Below are positions 50,523 to 58,400 of a DNA stretch of 64,000 nucleotides, one piece after another. The stretch comes from Ferrovibrio sp. MS7. GTDB lineage: Bacteria; Pseudomonadota; Alphaproteobacteria; Ferrovibrionales; Ferrovibrionaceae. The position numbers and the translations under genes are program-made. The notes beneath the pieces were generated by a model. That model did not search any database, was not told where the DNA came from, and saw only the letters and a list, made by a program, of their open reading frames with translations. The stretch spans positions 62,001 through 126,000 of the forward strand of contig NZ_JBBKBA010000001.1 of the NCBI RefSeq assembly GCF_038404985.1, in the 5' to 3' direction. The stretch's first letter is position 1. The number at the start of each line of letters is the position of its first letter.

Positions 50523-51573
50523 CGCCGGACTCCTGTTCGTAATTCAGACTCTCGACGCCAAGCTGCTGCGTGGCGAGGAATTTGGTGGCGGCATCGAGCT
50601 TGGCCGGATCGCCGAGCAGCTCCACCACCAGGTTGCCGAAGGGCCGGCCCTGGATTTCATCCAGGCGGCCATGCAGCAGGTTGAAATCGAGATCGAAACG
50701 CCGCGCCAGCGTCGACATCACCGGGCTTTCCGCAGCGCCGCCGGTGAAGCGGATGCGGAGCACACGGCGCCGTGTCGGATCGGTGGTCGCGGTATCATTG
50801 GCAATCTGGCGCAGCAGGCTTGGCGGCAGGTCGCCGCCGACCAGTTCGCCGACGAAGCGGCGCGTGGTTTCGGCGCGCGGCCGGGTGAATACATCATAGA
50901 CCGGCCCAAGCTCGATCACCTTGCCCTGCTCCAGCACGGCGACGCGGTCGGCCACTTCCTTGATCACGCTCATCTCATGGGTGATCAGCACGATGGTGAG
51001 GCCGAGGCGGGCGTTGATGTCTTTCAGCAAAGCCAGGATCGAGCGGGTGGTTTCCGGATCGAGCGCCGAGGTGGCTTCATCGGAGAGCAGCACGCGCGGC
51101 TGGGTCGCCAGCGCGCGGGCGATGCCGACGCGCTGCTTCTGGCCGCCGGACAATTCCGATGGATAGCGCTCGCGCTTATCGGTCAGGCCGACCAGGTCGA
51201 GCAGCGGCTCCACTGTGGCGCGGATGCTGGCCTTGCTCTCGCCGCGCAATTCCAGCGGCAGGGCGATATTCTCGAATACCGTGCGCGTGGCAAGCAGGTT
51301 GAAATGCTGGAAGATCATGCCGATTTCCTGCCTTGCGCGGCGCAGCGAGGCCGGCGGCAAGGCGGTGAGATCGCGGCCGGCGACGCGGACGCTGCCCTGG
51401 TCGGGGCGTTCCAGCAGGTTGATCAGGCGGATGAGCGTCGATTTGCCGGCGCCGCTCTTGCCGATGACGCCGAAGATCTCGCCCTCGCGAATGCTGAGGT
51501 CGATGCCTTCGAGCGCGGTCACTGTGCCTTGCGGCGTGGCATAGCGCTTGGAGATGGAGCTGAGTTCGATCAT
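50491..51573 (-). CDS. metN: MetN, methionine ABC transporter ATPase
   Basis: The 360-aa ATPase has Walker [10 protein letters not shown], signature [17 protein letters not shown], Walker [15 protein letters not shown] and the H-loop LITHEMSVI. The C-terminal ~90 residues form a NIL (ACT-like) domain, known to bind methionine and give trans-inhibition. A hairpin (about 51588-51612) sits between this gene and the next one upstream. Confidence 0.96.
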   Translation of the reverse strand: MIELSSISKRYATPQGTVTALEGIDLSIREGEIFGVIGKSGAGKSTLIRLINLLERPDQGSVRVAGRDLTALPPASLRRARQEIGMIFQHFNLLATRTVFENIALPLELRGESKASIRATVEPLLDLVGLTDKRERYPSELSGGQKQRVGIARALATQPRVLLSDEATSALDPETTRSILALLKDINARLGLTIVLITHEMSVIKEVADRVAVLEQGKVIELGPVYDVFTRPRAETTRRFVGELVGGDLPPSLLRQIANDTATTDPTRRRVLRIRFTGGAAESPVMSTLARRFDLDFNLLHGRLDEIQGRPFGNLVVELLGDPAKLDAATKFLATQQLGVESLNYEQESGDVVRLDRAAG

Positions 51574-51648
51574 GACGGAATGATGCCGGCGGCCAGCCTG
51601 GGCCGCCGCCGACAGGATGTCTCCTCGTTAGGGCGATAGCGGGGGAGG

Positions 51649-52020
51649 TTAGCGGTCGAACGGCAGGAAGGACAGGCTCATCACGCTGGCTGTGCCATGC
51701 CAATCCGGCGGCAGCGCCAGCGGATCGACCAGCGAACCGGCGTGTGAGTCGTCCTGCCGGTCATCACCTTCGCGGCGCTGCTGCGCCACCTGCAGGCGGG
51801 CCTGCGTCAGCAATTCGGCGGCGGCGCGCTCGGCCTCGGCCGGGCCACGGAACAGCTTGTTCTCGATCGCCGCGAACAGGCCATGGGCCGCGAAAAAGCG
51901 GAAACCGCCGCGCTCGCGGCGCACCAGGCCGGCCTCGACCTTGTCGGCTTGGCGGCCATAGGCGCCGCGATCATTCCGGGGATAGATACTCGTGGCTTCG
52001 ATGATGTAGGCATCACTCAT
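51649..52020 (-). CDS. Unknown small protein heading the met operon
   Basis: The 123-aa product begins MSDAYIIEATSIYPRNDRGA and has an Arg-rich middle (VEAGLVRRERGGFRFFAAHG), an Ala/Glu helix (AEAERAAAELLTQARLQVAQ) and a Pro-rich tail. It has no signal peptide or membrane helix. A good AGAGGTG ribosome site precedes ATG 52020. It stands between the SAM-II riboswitch/leader peptide and metN on the same strand, so it is likely regulated by SAM and sulfur supply, but I do not recognise it. Confidence 0.6.
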   Translation of the reverse strand: MSDAYIIEATSIYPRNDRGAYGRQADKVEAGLVRRERGGFRFFAAHGLFAAIENKLFRGPAEAERAAAELLTQARLQVAQQRREGDDRQDDSHAGSLVDPLALPPDWHGTASVMSLSFLPFDR

Positions 52021-52062
52021 GATTGCACCTCTGAAGAAAAACTTGCGGCTCGACGGTTGGGG

Positions 52063-52134
52063 TCAGGCGCGGCAACAACAGAGGCGGCTGGGAGTGGGCT
52101 GGCTGGCAACGGCGGTTTTGTAAGCGGGACGCAT
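52063..52134 (-). CDS. Candidate 23-aa leader peptide ending RLCCCRA
   Basis: ATG 52134 is preceded by GGAG at a good distance and opens a 23-codon frame starting MRPAYKTAV and ending SRLCCCRA-stop, with TGT-TGT-TGC codons in a row. An in-frame ATG 52146 would add four residues. The stop lies 42 bp before the next gene. The transcript around it is C-rich and poor in G, as in Rho loading sites. Cysteine-codon runs in leader peptides suggest ribosome stalling when Cys-tRNA is short, opening the downstream genes. Confidence 0.55.
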   Translation of the reverse strand: MRPAYKTAVASQPTPSRLCCCRA

Positions 52135-52194
52135 GGCAAACTCCATCAGTTTTGACGGGGACCACGATCCGGACCTGCCTTGGCCTGCCGGCGT

Positions 52195-52245
52195 GACGCT
52201 TTAGCAATGCAGACGCGGCGCAAGCTGCCCCTCAAATTCCCGCAG
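52195..52245 (-). promoter_or_regulatory. SAM-II (SAM-alpha) riboswitch
   Basis: Read on the minus strand, the order matches the SAM-II class: 5' P1 strand GCGG (52243-52240), AATTTG, a loop, GCTTGC (52225-52220), 3' P1 strand CCGC (52218-52215), then GCTAAAG (52205-52199). The loop GCAG can pair with CTGC downstream, as needed for the H-type pseudoknot. SAM-II binds S-adenosylmethionine and reduces expression of methionine genes, which suits the metNIQ genes that follow. The aptamer is usually next to the ribosome site; here the first open frame, the leader peptide, begins 65 bp later. Confidence 0.75.
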
Positions 52246-52468
52246 GCCGGTATGCGGATCCGGAGCGGATCCTCGCCAAGCCCCCTGCCCGCAGCGTCGC
52301 GCCTCCAGCAGTGTCTGACGCTTATTTCACGCATACAGATCGAATAGTCAATCCCATCTTTTGTATTTAAGTGTGATTTGTTTTATTTAACTATAATTAA
52401 ATGTTATAAAGCGGCGCAAGCTTACCCCCAACCCATTGTACTGGCATGGAAAAAAGCGATGCAGGCAC

Positions 52469-52552
52469 AAAAAAACCGGGGCGATGCCGCCCCACGACAT
52501 CGCCCCGGACCTCGTCGCCCAGACCAGCAGCTCGGCGACGCACTCTCGATAT
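52469..52552 (-). ncRNA. Candidate small RNA (about 84 nt) with intrinsic terminator
   Basis: The minus strand has a promoter TTGCTT-N17-TATTAT (52587-52582 and 52564-52559), predicting a start near 52552. The RNA would carry hairpin 1, CGTCGCC/GGCGACG (52534-52540 with 52513-52519), and a perfect 11-bp terminator stem CCGGGGCGATG/CATCGCCCCGG (52508-52498 with 52486-52476), followed by TTTTTTT. No open frame fits. The loops are G-rich (GTGGGGCGG), which could base-pair with C-rich targets. No known sRNA family was recognised. Confidence 0.6.
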
Positions 52553-52558
52553 ACCCAG

Positions 52559-52587
52559 ATAATATTGCGAGTGATTTGCAAAAGCAA
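52559..52587 (-). promoter_or_regulatory. Promoter of the candidate small RNA
   Basis: -35 TTGCTT and -10 TATTAT on the minus strand are separated by 17 bp. They sit 7 bp upstream of the predicted start of the structured transcript. Confidence 0.6.
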
Positions 52588-52738
52588 TAGGGATTCGGGC
52601 CGATAGGCGATTTTTTAATGGTGTAGCGTCTCGCGTAAAAATTTCTCGTAACTCTTTAATTCGTGAAGACAATCATTGGTGGCAACAGCGCTGTCTCATG
52701 AAGCCCTAAACTAAGCTCCAGGAAGATAGGCGGCAGAT

Positions 52739-54013
52739 TTAATGCGGCGTCCAGTGGTGGGCGGTTTTCGGCTCAGCCATGGGCGAGGCAACCGCGCGGC
52801 CATCAATATAGTCGGCCCGTGCCTTCTGTGCCGCGTCCAGGATGCCCACTGTGTCGGCACCGTGGATGAACACCTTGAGATTGAGCGTGGTGGCGGCGGA
52901 GACCAGGCGAGTGACCGCAGCCGCAGCCTGCCCAACGTTGCACGGTAGCGACTTGGCACCAACCGAAAGGCCGAACAATCCCACTGACGCCAGCTCCTGA
53001 AGCTGTCCGCCGCTCGCCGGCGGTTCCACCAGCACGCCATGACCATACGGCTTGAGCGCTAGTGCGACATCGACCAGACGAGACACCGGCGTGCCGCTGG
53101 GAGCACTATGCACCTCGAACAGCAAGAATTGCTTGTATTGCTGAGGAATGTCGCGGCAGAGATTCAGGTACCTTTCCCGTGTCGCGCGGGTGCTCAGCGA
53201 GTTGAAGTTTACCGGGACTAGCATCTGTGCCGTGCCGCCGTCATGCAGCAGCCGATCAAGAGCCTTGATCGCCCAACCAACAATCAGGCAGTCGAGTTCG
53301 TGCAGGGTGTTTTTCAGTTCCTCCGGCGTTGTAATACCAGCCAGGCGTTGTAAGGCGCGCGTACCGGTCTGCTCGTTCAGCATGGCGCGGTAGCCGGCCA
53401 CGATGCGGCGTGGCGCGTGCCAGATCGGGCTGAAGCGAATCCCAGCAGTGCGCAGCAATTCGCTGCGCCATGCCCGCGCCGAGGCTTCTGCCCTCTCGCG
53501 CACTTGGCGCAACTCGCGGGCAATCACATCGGCAATCGATTCCACCTCGCCCTTGTCGATGTCAGCCCATTCCAGCTCGGCAACAGTATGGTCGACCCGC
53601 AAGGGGATTTGCAGCGCCTGCTGGGCTAGCAGCGTGACAATCTCCTCGGCGATCATCCTTGTCTTAGCCTCCGCGTGCGCTTTGTCGAGCGATGCGAAGC
53701 ACAGCAAAAAGGTTTCTCTGCCATGGCGCTGGTAGGCATCCTCAGCCGTGAGGTGCCGCTTGATAGTCTGCTCGGCAATGCGAAACGCGCTGTTAGCCAT
53801 CTCACTCCAGCGTCCGCCCAACCGCTGCTTGATCTCTGCCATGCCGAGTAATTGAATGCTGCCAGCCATAACTGTGGCCGAGCCGGCCCTACGCATTTCG
53901 CCGAACGTCCGGGACGCACTGGCACTAGCGCCGGTGGCGGGTGGCGGGGTGTCGGCGGTCAGGGCGAGCAACATGCTTGCAAGCTTTTTCAAGCCGCTGC
54001 GAATGAGGGCCAT
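52739..54013 (-). CDS. Degenerate GGDEF-EAL protein, probably catalytically dead
   Basis: The 424-aa protein resembles a diguanylate cyclase/phosphodiesterase in layout. The middle has a GGDEF-like helix pair with YQRHGRETFLLCFASLDKAH where RYGGDEF would be. The C-terminal half is EAL-like (FSPIWHAPRRIVAGYRAML, LVPVNFNSLSTRATRERYL) but lacks the EAL motif and most metal-binding acids. Such proteins can still bind c-di-GMP or partners. It lies 6 bp after the histidine-kinase gene, so it may be the kinase output partner. Confidence 0.7.
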   Translation of the reverse strand: MALIRSGLKKLASMLLALTADTPPPATGASASASRTFGEMRRAGSATVMAGSIQLLGMAEIKQRLGGRWSEMANSAFRIAEQTIKRHLTAEDAYQRHGRETFLLCFASLDKAHAEAKTRMIAEEIVTLLAQQALQIPLRVDHTVAELEWADIDKGEVESIADVIARELRQVRERAEASARAWRSELLRTAGIRFSPIWHAPRRIVAGYRAMLNEQTGTRALQRLAGITTPEELKNTLHELDCLIVGWAIKALDRLLHDGGTAQMLVPVNFNSLSTRATRERYLNLCRDIPQQYKQFLLFEVHSAPSGTPVSRLVDVALALKPYGHGVLVEPPASGGQLQELASVGLFGLSVGAKSLPCNVGQAAAAVTRLVSAATTLNLKVFIHGADTVGILDAAQKARADYIDGRAVASPMAEPKTAHHWTPH

Positions 54014-54019
54014 GGCGTT

Positions 54020-54980
<961 letters not shown>

Positions 54981-54988
<8 letters not shown>

Positions 54989-55220
54989 CGCTGTACTCCG
55001 GAGTGACGGCGGCCAAAATGACCGAAACCCGGCCGATCACGTTGCCGCGCTCGTCCCTGACGCTGACGGCAAAGCCGAGATAGAAGCCGCCGCTGCACCC
55101 GATTTCCGCGCACATCGTAACGGCGCGCAGCATGGCCGCGCTGGGGCCGGACAAAACGACACCCACCGGATCGTCGTCCGTGCCGTGCCCGCCGTGGATC
55201 TGAAAAAAGTAGCGCTGCAT
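54981..55220 (-). CDS. DUF6894-family small protein
   Basis: The 79-aa product begins MQRYFFQIHGGHGTDDDPVG, the usual opener of the DUF6894 family, and ends with VSVRDERGNVIGRVSVILAA. A GGAGG ribosome site precedes ATG 55220. It overlaps the kinase start by 8 bp, implying coupled translation. The function of this family is unknown. Confidence 0.72.
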
Positions 55221-55282
55221 CGCAAACCTCCACCAAGTTCCGTAGACATGGTGAGCAGTGCAGCCAGAAAACCTTGTAAGAC

Positions 55283-55316
55283 TACGAGGAAAGGCAGATA
55301 CTCGTAATAGTACGAG
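55283..55316. promoter_or_regulatory. TACGAG palindromes between divergent signalling genes
   Basis: CTCGTA-ATAG-TACGAG (55301-55316) is a perfect inverted repeat, and another TACGAG lies at 55283-55288. The gap separates the minus-strand DUF6894-kinase operon from the plus-strand MEDS-LuxR gene, so this may be the LuxR operator. Confidence 0.5.
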
Positions 55317-55427
55317 GTTGCCTGACTTTCTCATGTCGGGTCTGGGCCTCGGGGTCACTACACGCATCCAGACATATTGGGTATCTGCTACCGCAGACGC
55401 GGCAGCCTGTGACTCCGGGAGGGCAAG

Positions 55428-56357
55428 GTGTCCCCAAACATCACGACCGCACGTGGCGACGACAGAACTGGCGGAAGCCTGTCGCGCAGGCCCAAGCCCG
55501 GCGCACCCGCAGCGGATGAGCCATTGCGGCAGAGCGGCATCCGCGTAGTGGGCGAGGTGCCGTGGGGCGCCCATATCTGCATCTTCTACGAGACCAAGGA
55601 CGACCTGCTCGATACGGCGGCGGCGTATTTCAGGGCCGGCCTCGAGAGCAACGAATTCTGTGTCTGGGCGATCTCGGAGCCGATTGGCGAGGTCGAGGCC
55701 ACGGTCGCCCTGCGCCGTGCCATCCCCGACCTGCAGGCACATATCGCGGCCGGACGGATCGAGATCATTCTGGGTACCGACTGGTATTTGCGCGGCAACC
55801 AGTTTGATCTACAACGGATCACCGGCGGCTGGAACGAGAAACTGCATGGTGCGCTCGCCAAGGGTTTCGACGGCATGCGGGTGAGTGGCAATGCTTTCTG
55901 GATCGAATCCAGTCACTGGCAGGCATTCTGTGAATACGAGCACGAGCTAGACCGCTCGCTTGCCGGACAGCGGATGGTGGTGCTCTGCACCTACTCACTG
56001 CAGGCCAGCCGGGCGGTCGACCTGCTAGACGTGGCACGCGCGCATCAGTGCTGCACCGCCCGACGTCACGGTGATTGGGAGTTCCTGGCGACGCCGGAGC
56101 TGCGGCAGGCCAGACAGGAGATCGAACGGCTGCACGGTGCACTCGACGTATTGTCGAAACCATTCCCGGGCCATGCTTTACTGACGCCGCGCGAGCGTGT
56201 CGCTCTGGCGCAGATCGTGCGCGGTGCCTCCAGCAAAGAAGCGGCGCGCACGCTCGGCGTAAGCCCGCGCACAGTCGAGTTTCACAGGGCGAATGTGATG
56301 CGCAAGCTGGGCGCCAGGAATACCGCCGACCTCGTGCGCCGGGTACTCGGCGACTGA
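55428..56357 (+). CDS. MEDS-domain LuxR-type regulator
   Basis: The 309-aa protein starts at GTG 55428, behind a GGGAGGG site. A MEDS (DcmR-type sensory) domain spans roughly residues 40-210 (WGAHICIFYETKDDLLDTAA, YFRAGLESNEFCVWAISEP, DWYLRGNQFDLQRITGGW). A C-terminal LuxR helix-turn-helix reads LTPRERVALAQIVRGASSKE, AARTLGVSPRTVEFHRANVM and RKLGARNTADLV. MEDS proteins respond to small organics in methylotrophs and to phosphorelays; the ligand here is unknown. Confidence 0.85.
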   Translation: MSPNITTARGDDRTGGSLSRRPKPGAPAADEPLRQSGIRVVGEVPWGAHICIFYETKDDLLDTAAAYFRAGLESNEFCVWAISEPIGEVEATVALRRAIPDLQAHIAAGRIEIILGTDWYLRGNQFDLQRITGGWNEKLHGALAKGFDGMRVSGNAFWIESSHWQAFCEYEHELDRSLAGQRMVVLCTYSLQASRAVDLLDVARAHQCCTARRHGDWEFLATPELRQARQEIERLHGALDVLSKPFPGHALLTPRERVALAQIVRGASSKEAARTLGVSPRTVEFHRANVMRKLGARNTADLVRRVLGD

Positions 56358-56753
56358 GAGAGGGAAGCCGGCGTTGCCACAACGGTGCGGCGCCCCGCAC
56401 CGGCTTAGGTGTCTCATGCCGCTGGTTGTTGTGTGGCCCCAACAATCAGCAAAAGACCATTTGCCACTCAGATCTACAGTATGGCGGCATCTTTAGGGGC
56501 AATCCTGTATATTGCTGCGCCGTTGGTGCAGAAAGCCGCCAAGCGGAATCAGTCGCTGAGGCTAGAAACAATACAAACGAATTTCCGCGAGAAAATTATC
56601 ATACTGTGCGACAAAGATTATCCACCCAATAGACCAAAACAATATTCGCCGTCCGCATCCTAGCTGAGGAAATTCTCATTTTAGGCGAGCCCCTGCAACG
56701 CCGCCACCGCCGCTGTTCATACAGCGGCAGCTACGCCGTCTGGGCCGCAGGCT
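56358..56753. other. 396-bp gap with no supported gene
   Basis: The region between the MEDS-LuxR stop and the hyuB stop is more AT-rich in its second half. An open frame at 56409-56663 (84 aa) has no ribosome site and its composition is unlike its neighbours. I see no terminator or RNA signal that can be defended. Confidence 0.5.
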
Positions 56754-58400
56754 TCAGCCGGTGCGGTTCTCTTCCTTATCGCGCGCCCGCATCGCCGCCG
56801 AGCGCTCCTCCGGTTTGCCGAAGCCGCCGCCGCCGGGCATCTCGACGACCAGGCGATCGCCCGCCGGCACGGTCTGGCGCCCCTTGGCCTTCAGCACCGG
56901 GCCTGAAGCGAGCCGCACGCGGCCCGGCTTGCCATCGGCGCCGCCGGCACGACCACGCGCCGGATTGTCGACGCGCTCGAAGGTGGCGTTGAGCGTGAAG
57001 GGCTCACCCTCGGCATGGGAAAGCTCGATGATCTGGCCATCGCCGCCGCGCCACTGCCCGGCACCACCGGAATTCTCGCGCAGTTCCTTCCGCCAAAACA
57101 CCAGCGGCGTCATCGTCTCGACGATTTCCAGCGGCACGTTGCGCACGCCGGCAGGGAACGAGGTAGCCGACAGGCCATCGGAGATCGGTCGCGCGCCGGC
57201 ACCGCCGGCATTGAAGGTGGTGATGCCGAAGCGCCGGCTGTTATGCCGCCGGTCGGCCGCCAGGCCCGGCGTGCCGGGGCCGCCAGCGACACGGATATTC
57301 CACAGGCAGGACGCGCCTTCCGCCGGCACCCGGTCGGGCGCTGCCTGATACAGGCAGCCGAGCACCGCATCGGGCAGCATCTGGCCGATCATGTGGCGTG
57401 CCGCCACGGGTGCTGGATGCGGCGCATTGAGAATGCAGCCCTCCGGCGCCGTCACCTGCACCACTTCCAGCGAGCCGGCATTGTTGGGAATGCGCGAGCC
57501 GACAACGCAGCGCACGCCGAAGCTGGTATAGGCATCGGTATAGCATTTCGGCACGTTGATGCCGGCCTGCGACAGCCCGCTGGTGCCATCGAAATCGATC
57601 AGGATGCGCTCATCCTCGATGGTCGCCGATACCACGATCTGCACCGGCGCGTCGAAGCCATCGATGGTCATGCGGTTATGGTAGGTGCCGCGCGGCAATT
57701 CCTGGATGGCGCGGATCATCGCGGCGCGCGAGGTGGTGAAGATATACTCCGCCAGTTCGTCGAGGCTCTGCTGTCCGAATTCATGCATCATCGGCAGCAG
57801 GCGGTCGATGCCGCCCTGGTTGCTGACGATCAGCGAATGCAGGTCGCCTTCCACCTGCATCGGCTCGCGCACATTGCTGCGGATCATGCGCATCAGCGTC
57901 TCGTCGATCTTGCCGCGACGGGCCAGCGGCATGATCGGCACATAAATGCCTTCCTGGTAGACATCACGCGCCTCGGTGCCGACGCCCAAGCCGCCGATAT
58001 CGGCGACATGCACCGTGGCGGCAAACATCGCCACCACACGATTGCCGATATGCGCTGGCGAGACCACGGTGAAATCGTTCAGATGCCCGCTGGCCTTCCA
58101 GGGATCGTTGGTGATGAACACATCGCCCGGCTCCATCGTCTCCACCGGGTGCTCTTTCAGGAAATGCCCCACTGCCATGGCCATGGAATTGATATGGCCC
58201 GGCGTGCCGGTGATCGCCTGGGCGATCATGCGGCCATCGGGCGAAAACACGCCCGCCGCCAGATCGCCGGCTTCGCGGGTGGAGGTGGAAAAGGCAGTGC
58301 GGATCAGCGTCTGCGCCAATTCCTCCACCACCGAGATCAGCCGGTTCCACATCAATTGACGGCGGATGCCGGACATCGCTCCAGTCAGCTTGTCGCTCAT
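56754..58400 (-). CDS. hyuB: HyuB, N-methylhydantoinase/5-oxoprolinase beta-type subunit
   Basis: The 548-aa protein shows the HyuB pattern QLMWNRLISVVEELAQTLIR, VFITNDPWKASGHLNDFTVV, FDGTSGLSQAGINVPKCY and the Gly-rich tail PGGGGFGKPEERS. With HyuA it hydrolyses a cyclic amide (hydantoin, 5-oxoproline or related lactam) using ATP, or carboxylates a ketone. Its start overlaps the hyuA stop by 4 bp (ATGA). It is the last gene of the operon. Confidence 0.9.
   Translation of the reverse strand: MSDKLTGAMSGIRRQLMWNRLISVVEELAQTLIRTAFSTSTREAGDLAAGVFSPDGRMIAQAITGTPGHINSMAMAVGHFLKEHPVETMEPGDVFITNDPWKASGHLNDFTVVSPAHIGNRVVAMFAATVHVADIGGLGVGTEARDVYQEGIYVPIMPLARRGKIDETLMRMIRSNVREPMQVEGDLHSLIVSNQGGIDRLLPMMHEFGQQSLDELAEYIFTTSRAAMIRAIQELPRGTYHNRMTIDGFDAPVQIVVSATIEDERILIDFDGTSGLSQAGINVPKCYTDAYTSFGVRCVVGSRIPNNAGSLEVVQVTAPEGCILNAPHPAPVAARHMIGQMLPDAVLGCLYQAAPDRVPAEGASCLWNIRVAGGPGTPGLAADRRHNSRRFGITTFNAGGAGARPISDGLSATSFPAGVRNVPLEIVETMTPLVFWRKELRENSGGAGQWRGGDGQIIELSHAEGEPFTLNATFERVDNPARGRAGGADGKPGRVRLASGPVLKAKGRQTVPAGDRLVVEMPGGGGFGKPEERSAAMRARDKEENRTG

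Noticed and set aside
52392-52397. TATAAT hexamer as a plus-strand promoter
   Set aside because: There is no -35 at a 16-18 bp distance, and no plus-strand gene follows.
52378-52590. 70-aa plus-strand frame across the small-RNA region
   Set aside because: It has no ribosome site, crosses the terminator hairpin, and its composition follows the AT-rich patch.
56409-56663. 84-aa open frame after the MEDS-LuxR gene
   Set aside because: No ribosome site, no domain and no coupling to neighbours; kept only as an unannotated gap.
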